Source: Streptomyces griseomycini
GTDB lineage: Bacteria; Actinomycetota; Actinomycetes; Streptomycetales; Streptomycetaceae
Length of the DNA stretch: 64,000 nucleotides
Direction of reading: 5' to 3'
Assembly: GCF_014203535.1 (NCBI RefSeq)
Contig: NZ_JACHJI010000006.1
Span: 496,001 to 560,000 of the forward strand
A program made the position numbers and the translations under genes. Shown in pieces: positions 49,494 to 61,015 of the stretch. The notes under the pieces were generated by a model. That model had not been told where the DNA came from. It worked only from the letters and a program-made list of their open reading frames with translations, and did no database searches. How positions within the stretch are numbered: position 1 is the stretch's first letter; each line of letters begins with the position of its first letter.

Positions 49494-50528
49494 GTGGCAG
49501 CACATGAGGCCGGTGCCGAGGGCAGAGTCACGATCGCGGAGATCGCCCGGCAGGCCGGCGTCTCGGTGCCGACCGTCTCCCGCGTGGTCAACGGCCGCTC
49601 CGACGTCTCCCCGCGGACCCGGGCCCGGGTCGAGGACCTGCTGCGCCGCCACGGCTACCGCAAGCGCTCCACGGCCTCGCCCTCCCGGGCCGCCCTGATC
49701 GACCTGGTCTTCAACGACCTCGGCAGCCCCTGGGCGGTGGAGATCGTCCGCGGGGTCGAGGAGGCCGCCCACGGGGCGGGGGTGGGCACGGTGGTGTCGG
49801 CGATCCGCGGGCGCTCCGGTGCCGCCCGGGAGTGGATGCGCGATCTGCGGGCGCGCGCGTCCGACGGAGTCATCCTCGTGACCTCGGCCCTGGAACCGGT
49901 GCTGCACGAGAAGTTGCGGATCCTCGGAGTGCCGTTCGTGGTCGTGGACCCGGCGGGCTCCCCCACCCTGGACGTGCCCACCATCGGTGCCGCCAACTGG
50001 TCGGGCGGTCTGGCCGCGACCGGGCACCTGCTGGCCCTGGGACACCGCAGGATCGGCCTGATCGCCGGACCGCCGCGCCTGCTCTGCTCGCGGGCCCGGC
50101 TCGACGGCTACCGGGCGGCGCTGGAGGGTTCCGGCATCGCGGTCGACGCCTCGCTGATCGTCCCCGGCGACTTCCGCCCGGAGTCCGGGTTCGCCGGCTG
50201 CAACGCCCTGCTGGACCTGCCGGAGCCGCCGACCGCGGTGTTCGCGGCCAGCGACCAGATGGCGCTGGGCGCGATCGAGGCACTGCGGCGGCGCGGGCTG
50301 AGGGTGCCGGAGGACATGAGCGTGGTCGGCTTCGACGACCTCCCGGAGGTCCGCTGGTCGGCTCCGCCGCTGACCACGGTCCGCCAGCCCCTGGCGGACA
50401 TGGGGAAACTCGCCGTCCGTACGGTGCTCCGCCTCACCCGCGGCGAACAGCCGGACACCCCCCGCGTGGAGCTGGGCACGGACCTGGTCGTGCGGGCGAG
50501 CACGGCGGTCCCGCCGGAGCGGGGCTGA
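49494..50528 (+). CDS. LacI-family transcriptional regulator
   Basis: A 344-residue LacI regulator. The HTH (about 13-60; VTIAEIARQAGVSVPTVSRV) is followed by the hinge and a periplasmic-binding-type effector domain (about 70-335; AVFAASDQMALGAIEAL, VVGFDDLPEVRWSAPPLTTV). The GTG at 49494 follows CGGAGGTGGG. No sugar operon adjoins, so the controlled genes are not in view. Confidence 0.9.
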   Translation: MAAHEAGAEGRVTIAEIARQAGVSVPTVSRVVNGRSDVSPRTRARVEDLLRRHGYRKRSTASPSRAALIDLVFNDLGSPWAVEIVRGVEEAAHGAGVGTVVSAIRGRSGAAREWMRDLRARASDGVILVTSALEPVLHEKLRILGVPFVVVDPAGSPTLDVPTIGAANWSGGLAATGHLLALGHRRIGLIAGPPRLLCSRARLDGYRAALEGSGIAVDASLIVPGDFRPESGFAGCNALLDLPEPPTAVFAASDQMALGAIEALRRRGLRVPEDMSVVGFDDLPEVRWSAPPLTTVRQPLADMGKLAVRTVLRLTRGEQPDTPRVELGTDLVVRASTAVPPERG

Positions 50529-50762
50529 CGGACGGGGCGCCCCGGTGCGGTGAGCCGGTGACGCGGCCGGGACCGGGCGTCCCGCAGGAGGCCGTCCTCC
50601 GGCGGGTGCCGTCCTCGTCGAGCACCTCGCCGAACGCCTCGTCGACGACGTCCCGGGCCCACATCTCACCGGGGAAGGCCGTGTGCCGGCCGGGACGGCG
50701 CGAGCGCCCCGGCGGTCCGGACCGGGTGCGGGCGCCGCCCACGCCGCCCTATCGTGACCGGC

Positions 50763-51158
50763 ATGCAGTCCTACACGATCGGCCAGGCAGCACGACTGCT
50801 CGGCGTGAGCCCGGACACCGCCCGCCGCTGGGCGGACGCGGGCCGGATCACCACCCACCGCGACGACAGCGGACGGCGGCTCGTCGACGGACGGGACCTG
50901 GCCGCGTTCTCGGTCGAACTCGCCCGGGCGGGCACCGTCGAGGAGGACGCCCCGTACACCTCGGCCCGCAACGCCTTCCCCGGCATCGTCACCGCGATCA
51001 AGCTCGGTGACGTCGCCGCCCAGGTCGAGATCCAGGCCGGCCCGCACCGCCTCGTCTCGCTGCTCACCCGGGAGGCCGTCGAGGAGCTGGGGCTGGAGGT
51101 CGGCGTGGAGGCCACCGCACGCGTGAAGTCGACAAACGTCCATATCGACCGCGTCTGA
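50763..51158 (+). CDS. HTH-Mop (TOBE) molybdate-binding regulator
   Basis: A 131-residue fusion of a MerR-like HTH (residues 3-50; YTIGQAARLLGVSPDTARRW) and a molybdate-binding Mop/TOBE domain (about 65-131; RNAFPGIVTAIKLGDVAAQV, ending KSTNVHIDRV). It stands just upstream of modABC and probably senses molybdate to control that operon, as ModE does in other bacteria. A TATCGT box about eight bases before the ATG suggests a short or absent leader. Confidence 0.87.
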   Translation: MQSYTIGQAARLLGVSPDTARRWADAGRITTHRDDSGRRLVDGRDLAAFSVELARAGTVEEDAPYTSARNAFPGIVTAIKLGDVAAQVEIQAGPHRLVSLLTREAVEELGLEVGVEATARVKSTNVHIDRV

Positions 51159-51325
51159 CGGAGCCGGCGCCCTCCTGTGTGAACGCACATGCCGTCTCCT
51201 CCGCCACTTTCCCTGGCTCATGCGACGAGACAGAAGGCTCCTTCCTTGCAGATGCGCCAGTATCATCGGCGTATCGGAGGGGCCGTGTCCGTTCCTCCCC
51301 GGCCCGCAGAGGGAGTGCCACCGCG

Positions 51326-52129
51326 ATGAACCGTTCCGCGCACCGTCCCCGGCGTCCCCTGCGGACCGCCGGTGCCGGGGTCGCCGTCCTCCTGGCGCTG
51401 AGCGGCTGCTCCGCGTCCGGCTCGGGCACCCCCGGGACCGCCGGAGGCGCCCTCTCCGGAACGGTCACCGTCTTCGCGGCCGCCTCGCTCGAGGAGAGCT
51501 TCACGACGCTCGGCGAGCGGTTCGAGAAGGAGCACCCGGGGACGGAGGTCACCTTCAGCTTCGGCGGCAGCGACACCCTGGCCGCCGGCATCGGCAACGG
51601 CGCCCCGGCCGACGTCTTCGCGGCGGCCAGCACCAGGACGATGGGGCTCGTCGCGGACGAGGGGCTCACGGCGGACAGCCCGAGCACGTTCGTCCGCAAC
51701 CGCCTGGAGATCGCCACCCTGCCGGGCAACCCGCACGGGATCGGCTCCCTGAAGGATCTGACCGCGCCCGGTCTGAAGGTCGTGCTGTGCGACAGGGCGG
51801 TGCCCTGCGGCTCGGCCGCGCGGACGGCGCTCGCGGCCGCCGACGTGGAACTGACGCCGGTCTCCTACGCCCAGGACGTCAAGAGCGCCCTGACGAAGGT
51901 CGAGCTGAAGGAGGCCGACGCCGCCGTCGTGTACCGGACGGACGTGAGGGCCGCGGGTGACAAGGTGGAGGGCGTGGAGTTCCCGGAGGCGGCCGAGGCC
52001 GTCAACGACTATCCGATCGCCCGTCTCGAGAGCGCCCGGAACCCGGCGGCGGCGAAGGCGTTCATCGCGCTGGTGAAGTCACCGGAGGGCCGGAAGGTCC
52101 TGACCGGGGCCGGGTTCCTCGCACCGTGA
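51326..52129 (+). CDS. modA: ModA: molybdate ABC transporter binding lipoprotein
   Basis: A 267-residue extracytoplasmic binding protein. Its lipoprotein signal runs to about residue 28 (VAVLLALSGC) and a ModA domain follows (VTVFAAASLEESFTTLGERF, GAPADVFAAAS, then YAQDVKSALTKVELKEADAA). It captures molybdate or tungstate outside the cell for ModBC. The ATG at 51326 follows GAGGGAG, and the stop overlaps the modB GTG by 4 bases. Confidence 0.93.
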   Translation: MNRSAHRPRRPLRTAGAGVAVLLALSGCSASGSGTPGTAGGALSGTVTVFAAASLEESFTTLGERFEKEHPGTEVTFSFGGSDTLAAGIGNGAPADVFAAASTRTMGLVADEGLTADSPSTFVRNRLEIATLPGNPHGIGSLKDLTAPGLKVVLCDRAVPCGSAARTALAAADVELTPVSYAQDVKSALTKVELKEADAAVVYRTDVRAAGDKVEGVEFPEAAEAVNDYPIARLESARNPAAAKAFIALVKSPEGRKVLTGAGFLAP

Positions 52130-53022
52130 CCGGTCGGCACGCCACCCCGTCGGACCCGGGCACCCCCGCGCCGCCCCCCGGCGGCGGCCGGAGCGGGACG
52201 CGGACCGTGCGGGCTCCCCGCACAGCACGTCCCCGCACCCCCGGCCGGGGCGTTCCCCTCCCCCTCCTCGTGCCCGCCCTCCTGGGCCTCGCCTTCCTCC
52301 TGGTCCCCCTCCTCGCGCTCCTCCTCCGGGCTCCCTGGCGCAGTCTGCCCGAGCAGTTGGCCAGCCCCGAGGTGTGGCAGGCGCTGCGCCTGTCGCTGGT
52401 CTGCGCCACGGCGGCGACCGCGCTGAGCCTGGTCGTCGGCGTCCCGCTGGCCTGGCTGCTGGCCCGTACGGACTTCCCCGGCCGCGGTCTGGTCCGCGCC
52501 CTGGTGACGCTTCCCCTGGTCCTCCCCCCGGTGGTGGGCGGCGTCGCCCTGCTGCTCGCCCTGGGGCGCAACGGCGTCGTCGGCCAGTGGCTGGACGCCT
52601 GGTTCGGCATCACCCTGCCCTTCACCACCGCGGGCGTCGTCCTCGCCGAGACGTTCGTGGCGATGCCGTTCCTCGTCATCAGCGTCGAGGGCACGCTGCG
52701 GGCCGCCGACCCGCGCTACGAGGAGGCGGCCACCACCCTGGGCGCCTCCCGCTTCACCGCGTTCCGCCGGGTCACCCTGCCGCTGGTCGCCCCGGGCATC
52801 GCGGCCGGTGCCGTCCTCGCCTGGGCCAGGGCCCTCGGCGAGTTCGGCGCGACGATCACCTTCGCCGGCAACTTCCCCGGCCGCACCCAGACCATGCCGC
52901 TCGCGGTGTACCTCGCCCTGCAGAGCGACCCGGCCGCCGCGATCGCCCTCAGCCTGGTGCTGCTGGCGGTGTCCGTCGCCGTACTCGCCGGGCTGCGGGA
53001 CCGCTGGATGAGGACGGCCTGA
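52126..53022 (+). CDS. modB: ModB: molybdate ABC transporter permease
   Basis: A 298-residue permease with about six helices after a 45-residue Pro/Arg-rich cytoplasmic head. The EAA loop, which contacts ModC, reads YEEAATTLGASRFTAFRRVT (about 204-223), followed by ALGEFGATITFAGN, typical of ModB. The GTG overlaps the modA stop by 4 bases. Confidence 0.93.
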   Translation: MTGRHATPSDPGTPAPPPGGGRSGTRTVRAPRTARPRTPGRGVPLPLLVPALLGLAFLLVPLLALLLRAPWRSLPEQLASPEVWQALRLSLVCATAATALSLVVGVPLAWLLARTDFPGRGLVRALVTLPLVLPPVVGGVALLLALGRNGVVGQWLDAWFGITLPFTTAGVVLAETFVAMPFLVISVEGTLRAADPRYEEAATTLGASRFTAFRRVTLPLVAPGIAAGAVLAWARALGEFGATITFAGNFPGRTQTMPLAVYLALQSDPAAAIALSLVLLAVSVAVLAGLRDRWMRTA

Positions 53023-53026
53023 CACC

Positions 53027-54136
53027 GTGCCCGAGACCGCGCCGAAGAACCCCGGCAGGACGCCCGGCCCCGCCGGTGCCACGCCCGGCCCTTCCGCCGA
53101 GGGGCTCGACGCGCGGCTCGTCGTCGACCGCGGCTCCTTCCGTCTGGACATCGCGCTCACCGCCGCGCCCGGCGACGTCGTCGCCCTGCTGGGCCCGAAC
53201 GGCGCCGGCAAGACCACCGCCCTGCGCGCGCTCGCCGGCCTCGCTCCCCTCACGGCGGGCCACCTGCTGCTGGACGGTGCCGAACTGCACCGCACGCCCC
53301 CCGAGTCGCGCCCGGTCGGTGTCGTCTTCCAGGACTACCTGCTCTTCCCGCACCTGACCGCCCTCGACAACGTGGCCTTCGGGCCGCGCTGCCGGGGCAC
53401 CGGCAAGGCGCAGGCCCGTGCCCAGGCCGCCGAATGGCTGGACCGCATGGGCCTGGCCGAGCACGCCGGTGCCAAGCCCCGCCGCCTCTCCGGCGGCCAG
53501 GCCCAGCGCGTGGCCCTCGCCCGCGCCCTGGCCACCCACCCCCGGCTGCTGCTCCTGGACGAACCGCTCGCCGCCCTGGACGCCCGCACCCGGCTGGAGG
53601 TGCGCGCCCAGCTCCGCCGCCACCTGGCCGCCTTCGAGGCCGTCGCCGTGCTCGTCACGCACGACCCGCTGGACGCCATGGTGCTGGCCGACCGCCTGGT
53701 CGTCGTGGAGCAGGGCCGGATCGTGCAGGAGGGCGCGCCCTCCGACATCGCGCGCCGCCCGCGCACCGAGTACATCGCCCAGCTGGTGGGCCTCAACCTG
53801 TACCGCGGCCGGGCCGACGGCCACACGGTCCGGCTCGACGCGGGTCCGGCGGTGAGCACCACGGAGGACCTCTCCGGTCCCGCCTTCGTGGCGTTCCCGC
53901 CCGGCGCCGTGACCCTCCACCGCGACCGCCCCACCGGCTCCAGTGCCCGCAACCTCTGGCGCTGCGAGGTCGCCGGCCTGGAGCCGCACGGCGACCAGGT
54001 CCGCGTGGAGCTCACCGGCGAACTCGCCCTGGCCGCCGACCTCACCACGGTCGCCGCGGCCGAACTGGACCTGCATCCGGGCGCCCCGGTCTGGGCGGCG
54101 GTCAAGGCCACGCAGACCCACGCGTACCCGGCGTAG
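53027..54136 (+). CDS. modC: ModC: molybdate ABC transporter ATPase
   Basis: A 369-residue ABC ATPase with Walker A LGPNGAGKTTALRAL (about 55-69), signature LSGGQAQRVALARAL (about 154-168), Walker B LLLLDEPLAALD (about 174-185) and switch His in VLVTHDPLDA. A C-terminal Mop/TOBE domain (about 300-365; RNLWRCEVAGLEPHGDQVRV) lets it sense the transported oxyanion. It starts 4 bases after modB and ends at a hairpin. Confidence 0.93.
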   Translation: MPETAPKNPGRTPGPAGATPGPSAEGLDARLVVDRGSFRLDIALTAAPGDVVALLGPNGAGKTTALRALAGLAPLTAGHLLLDGAELHRTPPESRPVGVVFQDYLLFPHLTALDNVAFGPRCRGTGKAQARAQAAEWLDRMGLAEHAGAKPRRLSGGQAQRVALARALATHPRLLLLDEPLAALDARTRLEVRAQLRRHLAAFEAVAVLVTHDPLDAMVLADRLVVVEQGRIVQEGAPSDIARRPRTEYIAQLVGLNLYRGRADGHTVRLDAGPAVSTTEDLSGPAFVAFPPGAVTLHRDRPTGSSARNLWRCEVAGLEPHGDQVRVELTGELALAADLTTVAAAELDLHPGAPVWAAVKATQTHAYPA

Positions 54137-54152
54137 AACACGGCGGCGCACG

Positions 54153-54198
54153 GTGAGGGGCTCCGGCTCGGCCGTGCGGCCGAGGCGGAGCCCCTCAC
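54153..54198. terminator. Bidirectional hairpin between modC and gcvP
   Basis: Outer arms GTGAGGGGCTCCG / CGGAGCCCCTCAC (54153-54165, 54186-54198) enclose a second near-perfect stem. The genes converge here, so both transcripts can end at this hairpin. Confidence 0.75.
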
Positions 54199-54218
54199 CT
54201 CCTCCGGCTTCCGGTGGA

Positions 54219-57104
<2,886 letters not shown>

Positions 57105-57168
57105 TGCGGAGGCCTCCTGGTCTGACGACCTTCGAGGGGCACCACGGCACGGGTACCCGGACGGCCTC

Positions 57169-57367
57169 CCCCTCTGTCATCTCGACCTGAGAGCTTCACC
57201 GGATCGCCCGGAGGCGCCCGGCTTTCACCGTCGGTGAGAGCGGAAGCCGTCGACACCCGCTCTGCTTTCCAGAGTGACCTCGTCCGTGCGGTACGTGGGC
57301 CTGAGAGATTCCGGGGAGGATTTGCTCCTTCGGCGCCTCCGATGGTGCCTGGAGGACTCTCCCGCAC
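57169..57367 (-). ncRNA. Tandem glycine riboswitch upstream of gcvP
   Basis: On the minus strand the leader shows the two-aptamer pattern. The first aptamer (about 57367-57258) has GCGGGAGAGTCC, GCGCCGAAGGAGCAA, GGAATCTCTCAGGC and CACTCTGGAAAGCAGAG. The second (about 57255-57169) has CCGCTCTCACCGACGGTGAA, GGGCGCCTCCGGGCG, GAAGCTCTCAGG and TGACAGAGGGG. It fits the known gcvT-motif in all conserved boxes and is correctly placed before gcvP. Confidence 0.93.
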
Positions 57368-57487
57368 GGGGTCAGCAGCCGTTTGCCAGCGTACCAGCGA
57401 GGGCCGCGAACGGGACTTCGAGTGGCCACTCCGCCGATTGTGCCGTTTTGTAGTGCTTACGGATGACGTGCGACCAGTGGAGGGCCT

Positions 57488-57862
57488 GTGCAGACCGACA
57501 TCGATCCGCGCCACCTGATCGGCCGCAAGGCGTTCGACCGCAACGGAACCCGGATCGGCACGATCGACGAGGTCTATCTCGACGACGCCACCGGCGCACC
57601 GGAGTGGGCGGCGATACGCACCGGTCTGTTCAGCAGGGACGCCTTCGTCCCCCTGGAACCCAGCGAACTGATCGACGGCGCCCTCCACGTCCCCTTCGAA
57701 CGCGCCCTGATCAAGGACGCCCCGGACTTCGGCGTCGGCCGCCACCTCTCCCCGGAGCAGGAACTCCAGCTCTACCACCACTACGGCCTGGACGTCGCCG
57801 CCCCGCCCCCGCTCCCGGACCGCGACTTCGGCAGGCTCGCGGGCAAGGACGAACCGGCCTGA
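57488..57862 (+). CDS. PRC-barrel domain protein
   Basis: A 124-residue PRC-barrel protein (HLIGRKAFDRNGTRIGTIDE, then TGLFSRDAFVPLEPSELIDG). Such small barrels occur in RimM and in stand-alone proteins of Streptomyces of unknown role. It diverges from gcvP across the riboswitch region. An imperfect hairpin at about 57896-57935 may end its transcript. Confidence 0.85.
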   Translation: MQTDIDPRHLIGRKAFDRNGTRIGTIDEVYLDDATGAPEWAAIRTGLFSRDAFVPLEPSELIDGALHVPFERALIKDAPDFGVGRHLSPEQELQLYHHYGLDVAAPPPLPDRDFGRLAGKDEPA

Positions 57863-58128
57863 GCATCCCGTCCCTCGGGAAGGAGCCTCCTCGCTCACCG
57901 GTCTCCGGAACGGCGTCCATGCCGCCGGAGCCGGTGGGAGAGGTCCGGCCCGGTCCCCGTACGACCGGGCGGAGCAAGGGGCGCGCTGCGGAGCCCGTGG
58001 GCCTCACGAGCGGTCGCACCGCGCCGGTCGGCCGCACCACGCCGGTCCCGCGCCGGCGGCCGCCGCCCGGCCCCGGGCGTCCCGGCCGCCCCGACGCCGC
58101 CCGGAGTCGCCGGCACCGCCGGGACCTC

Positions 58129-59514
58129 TCACGGGCTCGTCGAACCCACCCCGCCGGTCCCCGCCCGCTCGCCCTCCCCGGGTCTTCGCGTCACCAGCGG
58201 CAGCGGTTCCGCCGGCTCCAGATCCGGGTCGTCGGTCCGGAAGGTCCTGACCCGTCCCGGCTCCGAATGGGGCGTCTCGAAGCGCACCGTGACCCGCCCC
58301 AGCCCGCTGCCCTGTACCCACCCGTGCCCGTACGCGGCATGCCGCACGTCGTGTCCCGCCGGCCACAGCCGCTCGGTGGGGGCCTGCCGCTCCTCCGCCG
58401 GCGCGGCCTCGGGCTCCTCGGCGAGGGTGTCCTCGCGCACGCCGGCCGCCTGCGCGAACAGGTCCTCCTGCGTGTAGTCGGCCAGTCCGCTGATCCCCAC
58501 GCCCAGCAGCCGCACCCCGCCCGTCGTGTCGACCGACTCCAGCAGCCGCGCCGCCGCCTCCCGCACCACCGCCGGATCGTCCGTCGGTCCCCGCAGCGTC
58601 TCGGACCGGGTGAGGGTGGAGAAGTCGTACCGTCGCACCTTCAGCACGATGGTCCGCCCCGACAGCCCCGCTCCCCGCAGTCTCCGCACGCACCGGTCGG
58701 CGAGCCGCCGCACCTCCGTCCCCACCCGCACCCGGTCGTGGATGTCCACGTCGTACGTGTCCTCGACGGACACCGACTTCGCCTCCCGCTCGGCGACCAC
58801 GGGCCGCTCGTCCCGCGCCAGCGCCATGGCGTACAGCGCGTGCCCGTGGGCCTTGCCCAGCAGCCGCACGAGCTCGTCCTCCCCCGCCTCGGCGAGCTCG
58901 TCGACCGTGTGGATCCCGGCCCGCCTGAGGTGATCGCCGGTGGCCGGCCCCACGCCCGGCAGCGTCCGCACCGACATCGGTCCCAGCAGTGCCCGCTCGG
59001 TGCCCGGCTCGATCAGCACCAGCCCGTCCGGCTTCGCCTGCTCCGAGGCGATCTTCGCGAGCATCTTGGAGGCCGCGAGCCCCACCGACCCGGTGAGTCC
59101 CGTGACCGCCCGGATGTCCGCGCGCAGCTTCGCCCCGGCCAGCCGCGCCGACTGTTCGTCCCAGGCCGTGCCGCCGGCCTCCAGGTCCACGAACGCCTCG
59201 TCCAGGCTGAGCGGCTCGACCAGCGGTGACAGGTCCCGCAGCAGCCCCATCACCTGCTCGCTGATCGACCGGTAGAGAGCGAAGCGGGGCACCAGGTAGG
59301 CGGCGTTGGGTGCGAGCCTCCGGGCCTGCGCCATGGGCATCGCCGAATGAACACCGAAGACGCGGGCCTCGTACGAGGCGGTGGCGACCACGCCGCGCGG
59401 CCCGAGCCCGCCCACGACGACGGCCTTCCCCCGCAGGCTCGGCTTGGACGCCTGCTCCACCGTGGCGAAGAAGGCGTCCATGTCGAGGTGCAGGATCGTG
59501 GGCGAGGATCTCAC
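58129..59514 (-). CDS. dinB: DNA polymerase IV (Y family)
   Basis: A 461-residue translesion polymerase with catalytic acidic motifs in LHLDMDAFFATVEQ (about 8-21) and LSLDEAFVDLEAGG (about 102-115), HhH motif RTLPGVGPATGDHLRRAGI, and a little-finger domain to about 350. The last 100 residues form an extra Pro/Glu-rich tail with a short beta module (GHGWVQGSGLGRVTVRFETP). No C-terminal beta-clamp motif of the QL(S/D)LF type is obvious at the end. A 13-bp palindrome lies in the promoter. Confidence 0.93.
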   Translation of the reverse strand: MRSSPTILHLDMDAFFATVEQASKPSLRGKAVVVGGLGPRGVVATASYEARVFGVHSAMPMAQARRLAPNAAYLVPRFALYRSISEQVMGLLRDLSPLVEPLSLDEAFVDLEAGGTAWDEQSARLAGAKLRADIRAVTGLTGSVGLAASKMLAKIASEQAKPDGLVLIEPGTERALLGPMSVRTLPGVGPATGDHLRRAGIHTVDELAEAGEDELVRLLGKAHGHALYAMALARDERPVVAEREAKSVSVEDTYDVDIHDRVRVGTEVRRLADRCVRRLRGAGLSGRTIVLKVRRYDFSTLTRSETLRGPTDDPAVVREAAARLLESVDTTGGVRLLGVGISGLADYTQEDLFAQAAGVREDTLAEEPEAAPAEERQAPTERLWPAGHDVRHAAYGHGWVQGSGLGRVTVRFETPHSEPGRVRTFRTDDPDLEPAEPLPLVTRRPGEGERAGTGGVGSTSP

Positions 59515-59534
59515 ATGCCCGATGGTGCCCTACA

Positions 59535-59547
59535 GCACTGACAGTGC
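59535..59547. promoter_or_regulatory. Palindrome upstream of dinB
   Basis: GCACTGACAGTGC, a perfect 6+1+6 palindrome 20 bases before the dinB GTG and close to a TAGGGC -10-like box on the minus strand. It does not match the actinobacterial LexA box (TCGAAC-N4-GTTCGA), so a different regulator would be involved. Confidence 0.4.
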
Positions 59548-59552
59548 CGTCC

Positions 59553-60236
59553 TCAGACGGCCCGGTTCCGCCGCCGCGCCAGCTCGTCCGCCGGATTGTG
59601 GCCGATCAGCGTCTCCCCGGTGTCGACGCGCTCCCCGTGCAGCTGTGACAGCGCGCTCTCGACGTCCCGCCACACCACGCCCACGGCGATGCCGAAGATG
59701 CCCTGGCCGCCCTGGAGCAGGGCGTGGACCTCGTCGGGTGAGGTGCACTCGTAGACCGTGGCCCCGTCGCTCATCAGCGTCATGCGCTCCAGGTCGCTGA
59801 AGCCGCGCTCGCGCAGGTGCCGGACGGCGGTGCGGATGTTCTGCAGGGACACACCGGTGTCGAGGAACCGCTTGACGATCTTCAGGACGACGACGTCGCG
59901 GAAGCTGTACAGCCGTTGCGTGCCGGATCCGTGGGCGGGCCGCACGCTGGGCTCGACCAGCCCCGTCCTGGCCCAGTAGTCGAGCTGCCGGTAGGTGATA
60001 CCGGCGGCCGCGCAGGCCGTGGGGCCCCGGTAGCCGATCTGCTCGGACGCCATGGATGTCGCCCCTCCGCTGCTCGGCACGGCCGTCGGTCGCTGCGGAA
60101 CGGGTCCGGTCGCGCTGCCGTGCTGGGGGAATCCCCCGCTCGAGCGGAACCGGGAGCCTGAAGGAGAGAACGGCCCGTTCGCCCCGAGACTGCGTCCGGG
60201 TGCACCCCCGACCGTACCGTCGCCGCTGCTTCTCAC
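59553..60236 (-). CDS. MerR-family regulator (Rv1830-like)
   Basis: A 227-residue MerR-type regulator. The HTH lies at about 68-135 (ACAAAGITYRQLDYWARTGL, then GSGTQRLYSFRDVVVLKIVK), with a dimer helix and the conserved C-terminal block CTSPDEVHALLQGGQGIFGI. The GTG at 60236 has GGAGG five bases upstream and a good promoter just before it. An internal ATG at 60053, also behind GGAGGGG, would give the 166-residue core. The first 61 residues are Ser/Gly/Pro-rich. It matches Rv1830 in sequence type and neighbours. Confidence 0.88.
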   Translation of the reverse strand: MRSSGDGTVGGAPGRSLGANGPFSPSGSRFRSSGGFPQHGSATGPVPQRPTAVPSSGGATSMASEQIGYRGPTACAAAGITYRQLDYWARTGLVEPSVRPAHGSGTQRLYSFRDVVVLKIVKRFLDTGVSLQNIRTAVRHLRERGFSDLERMTLMSDGATVYECTSPDEVHALLQGGQGIFGIAVGVVWRDVESALSQLHGERVDTGETLIGHNPADELARRRNRAV

Positions 60237-60266
60237 GCCGACCTCCGTCCTTGACCTGCCTCCTCG

Positions 60267-60322
60267 ACGGTAGGCAGTCGCCAAGGGCGCGTCAACGATC
60301 GCCACACTCGGCACGCCGAGTG
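60267..60322 (-). promoter_or_regulatory. Promoter and dyad for the Rv1830-like MerR gene
   Basis: On the minus strand TTGACG (60295-60290), 17 bases, then TACCGT (60272-60267) form a good vegetative promoter, giving a leader of about 24 bases with GGAGG before GTG 60236. An 18-bp dyad CACTCGGC-AC-GCCGAGTG (60305-60322) lies just upstream of the -35 box and may bind a MerR-type dimer. Confidence 0.6.
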
Positions 60323-60457
60323 ATAATCACCCTAAGAGTGGTTTCCCGTACCCCTCCGCGGGGAAAGGCTAGCCGAATGCCTTCCGCACGGGCCGTGCGG
60401 CGCTCCTCGACCCCACCGGCCCGGACGGGTGCCGAGGCCCCGGCCGATCGCTGTCCC

Positions 60458-60931
60458 TCACTGACTGCTGGTCCCGAAGTCCTCCGGCGAGATCTGGTCG
60501 AGGAACTCGCGGAACTTCTCCACCTCGTCCTCCTGCTCGTCCGGGATCGCGATTCCGGCGTCGTCGAGCACCGTGTCACTGCCGTAGATCGGTGTTCCCG
60601 TACGCAGTGCCAGCGCTATCGCGTCGGACGGCCTGGCGCTCACCTCGACCCCGCTGGCGAAGACCAGCTCCGCGTAGAAGACCCCCTCACGCAGATCCGT
60701 GATGCGCACTTCCGTGAGCTCCTGACCGACGGCCTCCAGCACGTCCTTGAACAGGTCGTGGGTCAGCGGCCGTGCGGGGGCCATGCCCTGCTGGGCGAAG
60801 GCGATGGCCGTCGCCTCCCCCGGTCCGATCCAGATGGGGAGGTAGCGGTCGCCGCCCACTTCACGCAACAGCACGATCGGTTGGTTGGAGGGCATCTCGA
60901 CCCGGACACCTACGACATCGAGCTCGTTCAC
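60458..60931 (-). CDS. Bifunctional nuclease family protein (DUF151)
   Basis: A 157-residue protein of the BFN/DUF151 family (LLREVGGDRYLPIWIGPGEA at about 22-41, then ASGVEVSARPSDAIALALRT). Plant and some bacterial members show RNase and DNase activity; the bacterial role is unclear. A TAGGGT box (60938-60943, minus strand) seven bases before the GTG suggests a leaderless mRNA. It corresponds to Rv1829 in the conserved gene order. Confidence 0.9.
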   Translation of the reverse strand: MNELDVVGVRVEMPSNQPIVLLREVGGDRYLPIWIGPGEATAIAFAQQGMAPARPLTHDLFKDVLEAVGQELTEVRITDLREGVFYAELVFASGVEVSARPSDAIALALRTGTPIYGSDTVLDDAGIAIPDEQEDEVEKFREFLDQISPEDFGTSSQ

Positions 60932-61015
60932 ACAGCAACCCTAGGCCGTGCCCGGGAGGTTTGGGTAGTCGGGCCGGGAACGGGCGGCCGATCCGCTTTC
61001 CTGAGTCCGCCCGCC

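Noticed and set aside
59535..59547. LexA-type SOS box before dinB
   Set aside because: The palindrome does not match the actinobacterial LexA consensus; it was kept only as a generic dyad.
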